Shown one piece after another: positions 45,105 through 56,239 of a DNA stretch of 64,000 bases. The first letter of the stretch is position 1; each line of letters starts with the position of its first letter. The notes under the pieces were generated by a model that was not told where the DNA came from, searched no databases, and saw only the letters and a program-made list of their open reading frames with translations. The stretch spans positions 85,888,151-85,952,150 of the forward strand of contig NC_133120.1 in assembly GCF_033568475.1 (NCBI RefSeq), in the 5' to 3' direction. Position numbers and translations under genes: made by a program. The stretch comes from Henckelia pumila. Taxonomy: Eukaryota; Streptophyta; Magnoliopsida; Lamiales; Gesneriaceae.

Positions 45105-46483
45105 TGATAAGTGCATTTTGTATGCATTATTTCGTGATAGGTTTATGTCTTTTTTGTGTGCATTCATATTATTTTTATGTGTTTTTATGTGTTTTAGTGC
45201 ATGTGTGTGTATTTCACTCCTCGGATTGATTTTGTAGGAAAATGGATTTTTGAAGTGTGAATTACGGAGCAGCTTTGTTCGAAAAATAAAATTAAATTCT
45301 AGATGGATCCAAATCCGATCTTTAACGTTCAGATTAAAGTTCAGGATGTTTTAAAGCTGCTTTCCAAATTTCAGCTCGATCCGACGGCTATATCTCGATA
45401 TATGAATTTTTGAAAATCGTCGCTCGGCGCAGAAAATTTGTACTGCGCGCGCGCAAGTCGGACGTCCAGACTTCTGTTTTTTAATGTTGCGGGCGCGCGA
45501 GGCCTATGCCCCATGCGCGCGCGTGTTTTGAGGTCATATGTGTTCCAAAAAATCCTTGTTTTGAGAAGAAATTAACTGGTAGGCGTTCCGGACCATATAT
45601 ATACAAGATATAACATATTTTTGAGGGTTCCGAAGTTCCAACAGGCAGAGAGCGCAGACAACGCAAGGGAGGCGGCTACAAGGCTTGGGAGAGAAAATTT
45701 TTCTTTTCTTTTCTTTTCTTCTTCTTTCTTTATTTTATTTTTTAATTATTGTTTTTAATTATTGAGTAGTTTATTTTCAACCAAGACGGCGTGATTGGGC
45801 CGAACAAATTTATGTAGAAAACTTGAATGTTTGTTTGGGATTTTTCAGAGTTGATTTTATTTTATTGATTGTCAGATTTATATTTGTCTTGTGAATAGCC
45901 TGATCAACTGTTTGCTTGCATGTTAATCGATTTCAAGTCAACAGAGGAGGTATTGATTTTGATCATTCTGATAATTAACATATTGTAAAACCGACTAGAA
46001 ATAGAATTCGGTTTCATTATGCGGTTTGGGTGTAAACTGGATTTTCATAAATATTTAATGCATTCAAATTTGATTAGAATTACGAAAGATTAGTTCATCA
46101 ATATTTGAATAGGTTTGATTGTTCTAGAAATAGACCTTTGAACAAATTAGGAAAATTTCCGTGAATTAAGATTAAATCTAAGTCCTGAATCAACTACATG
46201 TTACATGATTTGTTCGGTATCTACGTGTGTTTTGGTTGTCTTTGTTTTAATTATTTTTATCTTCAGTTATTTTTAATTCTTATTTCTTAAGGAGTTTTTA
46301 TTTTATTTTCTTTTTTTTAATCAAATTGCTCTTTTTGATTTTGTCTAGATTAAGTAAAATAATTGAATCTTTAGAATTGACACAGTCACTGTGGGATCGA
46401 TACTTGGACTCTCTGTCTACTTTACTATTACTTGACCTGGTGCGCTTGCCAGTAGATATTTATCACACCAATTTAGCCGGTCA
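45105..46483 (+). repeat. 3' LTR of the Athila/Tat-like element
   Basis: 1379 bp. It is longer than the 5' LTR mainly because of an extra GC-rich piece (GGGCGCGCGAGGCCTATGCC) near 45491. It follows a G-rich polypurine run AAGTATGGGGGTGT. Confidence 0.9.
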
Positions 46484-46488
46484 ATATT

Positions 46489-46900
46489 GCTGCAACATCA
46501 ACCCTGCAAGTGTTCGGGTTGATTTCACTCCTTGTATTCAATTTCTCCCACCTTTGTTGATAAACCTGGAATGGAGAAATAATAGATGAATTAGTATCAA
46601 TCTTAGATTTGCCCTTGTCAGTGTTGGGCCTAAGATTGATCTCTTCCTCTTTTACCCCAGAGGCAGAGGGTTGACTTTATGAGTTATCCTCATCAATTGT
46701 TGCTTCATCCAGATCATCAAAGGCTGATGATAGATTAGCACTTGTTTCTTGAGTTTTAGATTCCTCAACATCTTGTTTCACAACCGGTGGTTGTATTTCT
46801 TGTTCTTGTAAAACCAATGGTTTTAGCATATCTTGTTTATGAGAAACCAATGGTTTCTCTATAGCCTTCATAATTGGCCCTTGAATAGCAGCTCATAGTT
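46489..46900 (-). pseudogene. Pararetroviral C-terminal ORF, proximal part
   Basis: The minus strand has a 64-codon open stretch (46871 to 46677) rich in Glu, Gln and Val with repeated KPLV words, then a stop, then further open sequence to the LTR insertion site at 46488. It is the upstream half of the ORF that continues at 41333. Confidence 0.5.
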
Positions 46901-47049
46901 GTGTTTGAGCTTGCATACATCCTGTAATTCGATTAGATACTTTGATCCGATCAGCTTATTGTAACCTGCCGGCCATTTCAGCATTAATAACTAACTGGTT
47001 GAACTCGTTTTGAAGCAACCCAAGGTGTTCCCTGAGATGCCTCTACATT

Positions 47050-49103
47050 TTCATGATGGAATCCACGTCACTGCCTTCCATCTCTTGTTAAGAAATCTGC
47101 AAGAATATTTTCATTAGATTTAATAACAACAATATCAAAAATATAATTTTGACATAATGTTTGCCATCTTAATAGCCTAGCTTTCTCAGATTTAGATTCA
47201 ATCTTATTTTTTAGGAAAGCATTTACCTGGGTGTTATCAACATTCAGAGTGAATTTTTTAGCAAGTAAAAATAATGTCCATTTTTCAAAAGCCCTTTTAA
47301 CTGCATAAAATTCCTTCTCGTTGATATGTCATCTAATGACTTCAGATTCTGAAAAAAGACCGCTACAGTATCTGCATGGTATTTTTCCATCTGGAGTGAT
47401 CTTGGTAAGGACCACTGCCCACCAATCGTCACTGGCATCCGTAAATAATAACAAATCATCTTCATCTACGGGTATAGCCATTTTTGGGAGATTCTTACAT
47501 ATCTCTTTTAATTGGTTTACCCCTTTAGTATGGTCATCGGTCCATATAAACCTAGCATCCTTTTTTAACAAAGGACTGAACACCTTTCTGTACATTGCTA
47601 GATTGTTAATGAACATCCCTGCAAAATTAACTACTCCAAGAAAACTCTGGAGTTGTTTTACATCTTTGAGTTTATCTGGAAAATTCTTTACCTTTTCCAC
47701 AATATGGGGTTGTAGAATTATTCCAGTTTCATCAATCTCAATACCGAGGAATTCAATTTTCCTCATTGCTATGACTGCTTTCTTTTCAGATAAAACCAGT
47801 CCTTATTGTTTACAAATTTTAGAGAAAATCTCTAAGTGTTTAACGTGTTCGTCTATATTTTTTGATGCTATAAGAATATCATCAATATAAACAAACATAA
47901 AGTTGAAATAATCTTTAAAAAGGTTATCCATCTTTCTTTGAAATATCTGGGGTGCATTAGCTAATCCCATAGGCATAACTTCCCAAATATAGTGTCCTTG
48001 TGGAGTAGAGAAGGCTGTGAATTTCTTACTTCCTTCTTCCATTTAAATCTGGTAAAATCCAGACTTACAAGCAAATTTTGAGAACACTCTAGCATTTCGT
48101 ACACAGCTAATTAGGTGTTCTCTACTCGGTATGAAGTACCCATCAAACTTCAGGATTTTATTAATACCTTGGTAGCTAATAACTAGCCTGGGTTTCCCTC
48201 TTTTTATTTCACCATGATTTCTAACCAGAAAACCTGGGCTGCTATATGGTGAAACTCCTTCTTTAATTAAACCAAGGTCCAAATGTTCCTTGATAATCAT
48301 TCTCATATCCCTTTGATCTGTTATGTTCATCGGGATAGGATTATATCTGACGAATTCATACTCTTTTTCTTCCTTTAGAGTAAGACTGGCTTTGAGTTGA
48401 TTTATATCTCACCATGCCAAAGGATGCTCGTTGTAACTTTCTTTGAGCCTTTTTTGACATCTTCAAGGGATACTTTATTCTCTAACTCTATATCTCTGTG
48501 ATTTAGAGTTACCTTGAGAAGCTTCATATCCTCTGTTTGGAGTTCTTGTTCTGTTGTTATTTTCAACATGGTTTCTCCAAACCTTCTTGGATCTTTCATT
48601 TTTGGGTGAAAAAGTTGTCCTTTATCACCACGTTGGCTGCGAAATATTATCGGCAATTGTCGATAAAAAGCAACCTTGAGTATTTGAACAATAATTTTAT
48701 GATCACAAATTGTAGTGAACATAAGTCTTCTTGACTCATTGTCTTGTGTGTACTTCTTAAACATTTGTAAGAAGTTATTTCCTAACAGGATATCAGCTCC
48801 TGTATCATGGAAATAGATTGGTGGTGTTTTTATCTTGTACCAAGGTGTTTGACCTGCACCTTCCATAAGGATCTCTGCTTGTTTTATTCCTTTGCAAAGA
48901 ATTAAAATTCTTCGAGAGAAATCTCGTCCAGCAATTTTTGGCAATTCCTCTTCACATTCTTCAGGGAAGACTCCTCTTTTTGCTGTACAAATTCCTGCTC
49001 CTGAGTCAATATAAGCTGCAAAATACTCAGCCTTATATTGTTCATATAACATCCTTATCGGAATGTATATGGAGAAATGACTTGTTGTCATTTTTAAAGG
49101 CAT
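47050..49103 (-). pseudogene. Pararetroviral protease, reverse transcriptase and RNase H
   Basis: The protease part (49103-48402) contains the DSGAG catalytic motif. The RT part (48330-47803) contains the catalytic YIDD box and the preceding AFSTPQGHY and MPMGLANAP blocks. The RNase H part (47766 to about 47050) contains the first catalytic Asp in FTDAS, then HINEKEF with the Glu and a later NVDN Asp. In-frame stops occur near 48397, 48040, 47804 and 47329. Order and motifs are those of a caulimovirid pol; it is non-functional as it stands. Confidence 0.85.
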
Positions 49104-49551
49104 TACTAAATGGCCCCGCCATTTTTAACAGACTGTGTTGTAACTCAGTAATCCGATTAAGACTATTTACCTTTAGTTTCCCTAAGGCCTAAGAAGGTAG
49201 AGTATGGTTACTCCTTTCTACTTCTTCAATGCGTTCTAGTAAATCATGTTCATGACTTACTAATTTCAACTGTTGCTTCTTCCTCTGTCTGTGAACAGAG
49301 TTCTCGAATCTGATTAAGGGATTGTCCCTTATCCAATTCTCTTGGTTTTCCATTTCGTAGAATTCTTATTGAATTCTCCAAGTCTTTTCTTTTGCCATGA
49401 ACTCTATTCCTTTTTCAAGGCGTTTTCATGATTTATGGTCCTCCAGGAATTCTAGACCAAGAATGAGTTGATCCATTTCTTTTCCTGGAATTCCCCAGAT
49501 TTGAACTTCCAATTCTCCAATATTTATCATTCCTTGGTAAGTTCCTTTTTC

Positions 49552-50651
49552 CTATTGTTCCAAATAGTAAATCGAGTTACAAGGGAACAAGTTTCGATGA
49601 CTTGTAATTTCGAATACTATTTTTACTTCTTTCCATCCTTCTGGAGATCTAAGCTTTCCTATTATAGAAAACTCTTTTTCTTCTGGTGGAATTTCTTGAA
49701 TAGGAGATTTGTCCCATCTCCTGCTTGTCATTCTGTCTTCTTGAAAAGATAACCTTCGGGGTTTTATTTTAAGGTCTCTGTATAGAACCGGTCTATCTTG
49801 AATTTGAATGTCTGTTTCCTGAATTAAAGGAAACTCGATTTTTTCCGGGTATATTGCTTGAGCAACTTTTCCAAAGATCTCTGGAATTTCAATGAACTCA
49901 TTTCTAATAAATAATTCAGAATGGTGAGTATTAAAAAGAGCATATGAAATTTGATACGTAATAGAATATGACCTATTACCTTCCTTCATTAGTCTTTTTT
50001 CCTTAAAGTTTTGATGCAAAGTCAAGGCTCGACTAAAATCTCTATCAGCTAAATTGTAGGCTTTCTTGGATAAATAACTCCCACAATTTTTTTTGCACAT
50101 AAATTTCCCAAGATATTTCCTAGAACCGCATCTTGTATATTCCCCATTCTTTTATCGCATACTACGATATCTATGGGTGAATCTATTCCCTCTTTAAAAG
50201 TATCCTTGATCATAATCTGGATTGCTCCAATATGAATCCAAGACATTGTCTTTGCTACTTCTGCTTTTAATTTCTGTAATTCTTCTCGAATTTCTTCAAA
50301 GGAAATTAACTGCATTTCAATTTGATTACTGGTTAGTTCCATAGGGATCGTCATTTCCCTTCTGGATACCTTATAAATCAAATTATGTCTTCTTTGTCTT
50401 AGCCCTAGGTTTCCTAAGACTCTTTCAACTTGTCCTGCCGAAAATCCTTGGTACTTCTGTAATGTTGGATTTTCTCTCATAATCATTTGGACCATATTAT
50501 GAGATATCGTGGTTTGACTAAAGAACCCAGCCAAACTTTCATGTGTTTCATGGCGAAACACTTTCTCTTTACTCTGATTCATCTTCAGAAACTTCTCGAC
50601 TAAACAATATCTCTTCTTCGTATATGCTTTCATCTGAGGGGATATCCTCAA
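49552..50651 (-). pseudogene. Pararetroviral movement protein (30K superfamily)
   Basis: Two overlapping minus-strand open pieces (50651-50049 and 50100-49552) are shifted relative to each other, which shows a frameshift in the 50049-50100 overlap. The first contains a hydrophobic IHIGAIQIMIK segment followed by SPIDIVVCDKR, typical of caulimovirid movement proteins, which form tubules at plasmodesmata. The second is the family-specific C-terminal part. Between 49103 and 49552 the linker region is broken by several stops. Confidence 0.75.
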
Positions 50652-50673
50652 ATTGATATACTTGGACTAGATC

Positions 50674-51957
50674 TTAAAAAAAGACCACATCATCCATATC
50701 TGGTGTTGCTTCAAAGAGTTTAACTCTTTTTTTCTCGTTTTCTGGACAATTTGTAGATATATGTCCTCTTGCTCCACATGTCCAGCAGTTGCAATCCTTG
50801 AAACTTTCACTTGCTCTTGTATGAGTTCTTCTGAAAGTTCTTCTTGATGGTGTTCTTCCCCTGCTTTGTGATGAGCCTGTTGCTGGGGATGTTCTTGTAG
50901 GTCCACTTCTTCTACCTGATCTATAGGATCTGGCCTTTTGTTTGGACCAAAATGTTCTTGGTTTCCAAGAACTTTTCATTCTTTTATTATTGGGATTATT
51001 TCTGAATTTCTTCCTTTTAAATCCCTGTGATCTGTTTCCAATGATCGTTGGAAGATCATTTTCTCTACAACACAAAGGTGTACGCTTATCTATACCCCTT
51101 ATGTTCTTGTAGTTCTTCTGTAATGCTGCCATATGGCACCATTCTGCTAATTTTCCTTTCAAAAAGGAGGCACGTCTTGCCAATGTATCAAGATTTCCTG
51201 GAACATATTCTTTAATCAGCATTTCTCTCCAGGGACTTGGAATTTTTGCAAAAAATAGCTGAATAGCTATATTTTCTTCGACTCCCGAATTCCATCTGTA
51301 TTTAGTGAATAACATAATGTATTCATCAACTAAGCAGATATCATGTAACTCGAGGCTATAAAGAGCTTGAGTATAGCTTCTCTTTTTCTCTGTATCTTGA
51401 TTATTGAAATAGTCTACCCCTATGAATTCTGTTTTAAATAGGGTGGCCATTCTTTCTCCAATCTCGCTAAGGTATTCTCCTGCTAAGATTGATTCCTTAG
51501 TTTATGGCATAGTCATCTCCCATGTGATCTTAACAGATCCTATTAGACTCATTTCTAAAAGTTTAATGAATCCTTATTTATTGAGATCTAATGTCCCTGC
51601 TGCTATTCTCATAGCTGACGCCCAATCATCTATAAGATCTTCTCTGTTTTTGAAGTCCAAAACATCAAGGTTTAACATAACCCCGTAAGTATGTATTGGA
51701 TCTAAAACAGTTTTTTCGTAAGGAGTTTGATGGAGTGGGATTTTACTCCTTCTCGATCTGGTTCCTGCTGGATGTGAATTTTCTCCAACTTGGAACTCAC
51801 TATGTGGTTCTTCTGTTTTAACCACATATCTTGGGGGATTCCCTATGGGTTGTTTACCCTCAGGGGAATTCATTTTTAGATCTACTACTTTGAGATTCGC
51901 AAAAGAATCCGCAAGATCTTGTAGATCCTCGAGATTTAATCTTTCTAAAGTAGTCAT
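50674..51957 (-). pseudogene. Pararetroviral coat-protein region
   Basis: The upstream open piece (51957-51574) and the main piece (51450-50674) are separated by stops near 51574 and 51503. The main piece carries a Lys/Arg/Ser-rich basic stretch and a CWTCGARGHISTNC zinc knuckle (CX2CX4HX4C), followed by an acidic end, the standard caulimovirid coat-protein C-terminus. It lies upstream of the movement protein. Confidence 0.8.
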
Positions 51958-52316
51958 CAGATAGTGTTTTTCTCTGATATTGCTTTTATAAGATTAATCA
52001 TCATTTCATCATTGGTTAAAGGTTTTTGGACCATTTTGATTTTACCTTTATGATGTAACAAAGGTTCGGTACCAAATGAGAGTGGTAACCTTCCTCCTGT
52101 ATTTTCTTTTCTAGAACCCGAAGTGTGTTCTAGATTTATGATTTTATTTTAAAGATCCTTTAGGTTCGAAGAATTTCTTCTTGTTTCTTAAGGATTTCTT
52201 CAATTTGCCGAGGTATTTCATACAGCTGATTGCTGTAATATTGTACCGTCTTTTGAATTTCTCTAAGATCTCCAGAGAGTTTAGAGGAATCTGGGGTAAT
52301 CTCTAAAAATTGAGAG

Positions 52317-52460
52317 TTAGAAATCATTTTTCTTTATCTCTTCAAAATTAAGAGCATTAATCACAACCTGTTGTAAGTAATCTATTGTGAATAGATTAAC
52401 TTGTTTATAGGATTTCATATGAATAAAATCCTCTTGATTCAAACCTTCGTTTGAAGTCAT
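52317..52460 (-). CDS. Small pararetroviral leader ORF, 47 residues
   Basis: ATG at 52460 (minus) opens 47 codons ending at TAA 52317. It lies between the primer site and the coat-protein region. It may be a leader ORF or the decayed front of the first large ORF; no domain is recognised. From 52316 to 51958 the sequence is probably the same coding region with several stops. Confidence 0.35.
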   Translation of the reverse strand: MTSNEGLNQEDFIHMKSYKQVNLFTIDYLQQVVINALNFEEIKKNDF

Positions 52461-52539
52461 CTTTTAAAGAAAAAATCTTCTCCTCAACAAAGAAAAGCAT
52501 AAATTAACGAATAATATTATGTCTGAATAATTAACCTAA

Positions 52540-52552
52540 GGCTTTGATACCA
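52540..52552 (-). promoter_or_regulatory. Pararetroviral primer-binding site
   Basis: The minus strand reads TGGTATCAAAGCC, one mismatch from the Met-tRNA-complementary TGGTATCAGAGCC of Caulimoviridae. It marks the start of viral minus-strand DNA synthesis and lies at the right end of the insertion. Confidence 0.75.
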
Positions 52553-52619
52553 TTTTTACGGATAATTCTTTGTACCATGAATAAGCACAAAATCTTCAGA
52601 TTTTAAAGTCTTTAGATTT

Positions 52620-52785
52620 TAAGCATAAAAAAACATAAATACAGTACAAGAATTAAATAATTAAATATTCAAGTTTTGTGGTCCTAGGGAGCTATTGCAA
52701 AGAATCTTATGGGTAGGGAGCTAGGGCAAAGTCAAGTTTGGGTTTGGGGATTTATCATCAATTTGCTCTTAATTAAAAGAAACAC
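52620..52785 (-). repeat. Right member of an inverted pair flanking the pararetrovirus
   Basis: The reverse complement contains AGCTCCCTACCC and AGCTCCCTAGGACC, matching 39666-39835. The pair encloses the whole viral insertion. Confidence 0.5.
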
Positions 52786-52829
52786 GAATAAGTATAATCA
52801 AAATTTTCTACAGTTTTGATTTTGTAAGA

Positions 52830-52985
52830 CATTATAAAAAATCTATGGGTCAACCTAACTCATATTTATAATCAAATGTAATACTTTTGAAAATAATATG
52901 TTTTCATTGGTGTCCAGTGATCCAAATAAGATATCTGTGTCACAAAAATAATCTGTGAGACAGTCTCACAAGAGTTTTTGTGTTT
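52830..52985 (-). repeat. Dispersed repeat with GTGAGACAGTCTCAC word
   Basis: It contains ATGGGTCAACCTAACTCATA and, at the right, TGTGAGACAGTCTCACAAGA, which I recognise as a very common dispersed plant repeat. Ends are unclear. From 52986 to 54660 I see no gene or other clear element. Confidence 0.35.
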
Positions 52986-54661
52986 ATTTTAATATTATGA
53001 AAACTCGTAATTAATTAAATCACCTCACTGGATTATTTATTAGATAGCGGATCCATTTACAATTAATTAATCTACGTGAGCCCACGAAATAGTTACAAAC
53101 ATTCTGCAACTATTGTTCTATCTACTGATTTTTGGAATAAATTAAAACGTGGAATCTTTGAATTAAAAAAAAAAAAGAACTTATTCAATGGGGAAAGTGC
53201 ATGCTGGCAATGGCTTATTTGTGAGTTACATGAAGAAGAAATGGATATTGACCACATGTATTACATTTAATTTGAGTATTTATTTATGGACAAGGTCGTA
53301 CAATTGCATGTCTTCTTCACTTCAATATCGCATTTCTTCACTATTGTGCATCCTCGGAGTCAATGTTTGCATGGAAGCTCCATTCAGAGATATATGGAGC
53401 TAGCTAGCAGTGATCACACTTAAAGGTTGGTTGGTTGTTAAATTAATACAATTTAATCCAGGTCTGCATTACTCAGATCAACTATAATAAGAAATTAAGA
53501 ATGCTAGCTTATACGAGTTTAAAATGCCTGCAACCTGGTTGACAATATTTTGTAAAGTAAATAATATTTGTAAAAAGAAATTTAATAATATAGACTAAGA
53601 CATAAATCACGTCTTGGGTAACCTTCGGGCTTACGCAATAATATGCAAACCACGTTAGTCGGATAACTGCACTAGGTAATTAAGCTCTATTCAAATAGAT
53701 TAGTCCAAGAAACTTTTGGTAGGGAGAATCGAACATTTGACCAAGTGTTTATCTGCCCGCCACCAACTTGTACACCACATTTGAGTCTTGTCTCTGCTAT
53801 GCTGTTAGAACCATATTTGTATTCTCAAATATTTTTTTTTATTGAATTAGCAAATTTTCCTTTTTTCACTTCCAGTTTGGTTTCTCATAACTTGTGCCCG
53901 ATTCAAGCAGTTCGTTTTTGCACAAATGAATTTATCATACTTGTTATTGATGTTGTGGCACAAGGACTTGATCTCGAACTGTTATTCATTATCAACTTCC
54001 ACTTTTCGCTGATGTAAATTTGCACCAAATATTATTTTTGATTTTGCTTTAAATAAATGCAAATACGATAAAGTTATTGAGAATTATCATATTTTTTCTA
54101 ATAGGTATGTGTCCATAGATGTATAGTTCTCAATGGCTGATATGTCTATTAAATTTTACCGTGTGTATTTTCAATTTGTGCAAAAAAAATTCAATGATAA
54201 AATATAGTATGTACAATCAAATTTGGTAGAAGATTAATAAATATAAAAAATACTTGCAATATCATTTTTCAAGACAATCTTATTTATTTCTAAAAGCTTA
54301 ACAATTCTGAAAAATTCTTTCATTGTTCAAACACATGCAATAGGATTATTAGAAATCAGATAATTTTTGCTCAATTAAATGGTTAAGAATTTAATTTTAG
54401 TGCATGAGATCGATCTACAATTATGACGGCCGATTATCAGCATACCAAAAATTACAATTATTGGTTTTGATCTCAACCGTGTCAAGTTATAAATGTGATA
54501 TTCCAACATTGAGGTCAAATTACATTTTTTCAAGAAATAAATATACGTCAATGAGAAAATACAAAATCCGTCTTCATCTCTGTCTGATTTTCCGTTATTT
54601 TTAATTGAGATTCCTCATCCCCATCCTCGTCCTCGTACCCAAATATATATATAGAGAGAGA

Positions 54662-54827
54662 AATTTTCAGCTGCCCAACCAGTGATGCCCAACTCATCCC
54701 CGACAACTAAACCCCGATAGTGGGTTTTAGTGATACGATTTTTTTTTAAAAAAAAACAACTAAAACCCGATAGTGGGTTTTAGTGGTCGGGGACGAGTTG
54801 GGCAGGAATTGTTGGACAGCTGAAAAT

Positions 54828-54828
<1 letters not shown>
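54662..54828. mobile_element. Foldback MITE, family 1, copy A
   Basis: AATTTTCAGCTGCCCAAC at the left and GTTGGACAGCTGAAAATT at the right are inverted. Inside, CCGATAGTGGGTTTTAG is itself repeated, so nearly the whole element folds back. A (TA)n tract adjoins it. Confidence 0.8.

Positions 54829-54831
<3 letters not shown>

Positions 54832-54874
<43 letters not shown>
54832..54874. repeat. (TA)n microsatellite between two MITEs
   Basis: Pure TA dinucleotide between foldback copies A and B. Confidence 0.9.
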
Positions 54875-54877
<3 letters not shown>

Positions 54878-55045
54878 TTTTGTTATGCTGCCCACCTCCC
54901 GTGCCCACCTTCATGTCTACCTATGAGGTGACACTCATCAATTTGATGAACCATTTGTATATGATTCATCTCATCCATGGGATGATTGCCACCTCATAGG
55001 TGGGCATAGAGGTGGGCACGGGAGGTGGACAGCATAGCAAAACTC
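54875..55045. mobile_element. Foldback MITE, family 2
   Basis: GAGTTTTGTTATGCTG and CAGCATAGCAAAACTC are inverted ends; complementarity continues inward through CCCACCTCCCGTGCCCACCT to a small loop. The 171-bp element is set in TA sequence, suggesting TA target use. Confidence 0.85.
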
Positions 55046-55065
55046 ATATATATATATATTAGAGG

Positions 55066-55231
55066 ACTTTTCAGCTGTCCAACAATATTTTCTCACCTCA
55101 TCCCCGACCACTAAAATCCGGTACCGGGTTTTAGTTGTCTTTGTTTTTGATTTTTCGCATAACTAAAACATGGTACCGGGTTTTAGTTGTCCGGGACGAG
55201 TTGGGCATCATTGGTTGGGCAACTGAAAATT
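55066..55231. mobile_element. Foldback MITE, family 1, copy B
   Basis: Same family as 54662-54828: ends ACTTTTCAGCTGTCCAAC and GTTGGGCAACTGAAAATT, with internal GGTACCGGGTTTTAGTTGTC twice. The internal words differ (GGTACC for GATAGT), so the copies are not a recent local duplication. Confidence 0.8.
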
Positions 55232-55774
55232 TCTCATATATATTATATTTTCTTTTATTTTTTTATATATATATTGTTAGTCAATTTTATTGTAAAATAC
55301 ATTTTAAAAAATATTTGGTCTAAAAAATTTTGATTGTAAAATTAAAATTTAACATTAATCACAATATTTTGAATAAGAAATATCTCTATCAATCAAAATT
55401 ATTATTATTATTAGTTGGGGTAGGGGATTGTCATAATTGGATCTCGAAATCGAAACTTCATCTCATACTAGGGACCTTCGGGGGAGGGGATTGTCATAAG
55501 TGAATGAAAATTGTTCTTTTAAAATAGAATATTATATATCAAAATTTTAGTAAGAATATATTTTTTCTCAATTTTTTTTAAATAAATAATAAATATAAAT
55601 TATTAATCTTAATAGTTCTTTTATATTACGTAATCAAATAATATTTTTATATTATAAAAATTATATTATCATAAGCGTTTACATTATATATAATGCATAA
55701 AAATAATACAAACTAATAAATACTATTATTTTTAATATTTAGTATAATTTATATATCATTCAAAGATTTAATAA

Positions 55775-55965
55775 AATTTGATATCAAGACAGGTTCAGGG
55801 ATGGAGATAGCGTCTCCATACCCGCACGCCCCAATATGCTTCGGAGATTTTTAAAATCATTGAACCCAAATCCATACCCGAAAAAACTCTCATACCCATC
55901 GGCCCCGTTTCAAGTTTTTTCTGTGGTTCCCCTAACCCGTGAAAAAAATTGTCATCCCTACAGTT
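55775..55965 (-). repeat. Repeat with GGGATGGAGA/CCCGTGAAAA words
   Basis: GGTTCAGGGATGGAGATAGC at the left, several CCATACCCG words, and CCCCTAACCCGTG and GTCATCCCTAC at the right are typical of a common plant hAT-like repeat whose relative is at 62625-63245. The stretches 55232-55774 and 55966-56240 have no recognisable feature. Confidence 0.4.
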
Positions 55966-56239
55966 GTGTTATGTCATATCAATTCCTTTCCCAAAATGCC
56001 TCTTACCCATAAATATCATTAATTTTTTTAAATAAGGCATAATGGATCATTAGAAAGAATTAAAACTTTTTTTTTTTACTTGGGATAATTGGGCAAGCTT
56101 ACTCCAATTTTTTAGATCATATTTTGGTGGGCATTCTCTAATTTTCAAGAACACAATCATTTTGGAAAAACAGCTCTCTGTAATTTACTGATAAGGATTC
56201 AAACATACAATAATGGTTTTAACTTCCATGGGCAGGAGA

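Larger units (their letters stand above)
41334..46483 (+). mobile_element. Athila/Tat-like non-autonomous Gypsy LTR element
   Basis: LTRs 41334-42687 (1354 bp) and 45105-46483 (1379 bp) start TGATAAGTGCATTTTG and end AGCCGGTCA. ATATT flanks both sides (41329-41333, 46484-46488), an exact target duplication. The primer site TGGCGCCATTGCCGGGGA (42694-42711) is the form common in Athila/Tat Gypsy elements. The interior holds a GAG remnant, then words such as CTGGGAGGCAACCCAGTG and GGATAAGTATGGGGGG that I associate with Athila-type elements, but no RT or integrase. It is inserted inside the last ORF of the pararetrovirus and is therefore younger than the viral integration. Confidence 0.9.
40140..52552 (-). 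mobile_element. Endogenous pararetrovirus (Caulimoviridae), near full-length, decayed
   Basis: The minus strand holds, in order, a Met-tRNA-type primer site (52540-52552), a small leader ORF, a coat-protein region, a movement protein, a protease/RT/RNase H region and a C-terminal ORF, then a promoter with a TATA box. Removing the inserted LTR element (41334-46483 plus one 5-bp duplication) leaves about 7.3 kb, within the size range of one caulimovirid genome. Coat protein before movement protein, with a separate pol and a later ORF, resembles solendo/cavemovirus layout rather than badna-, petu- or florendovirus layout; genus placement is inference. Frames are broken by stops, frameshifts and the LTR insertion, so it is a genomic relic. 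Confidence 0.85.

Noticed and set aside
40391..52552. A complete active virus
   Set aside because: Multiple in-frame stops, at least one frameshift in the movement protein region and a 5.1-kb LTR insertion show it is a decayed genomic copy.
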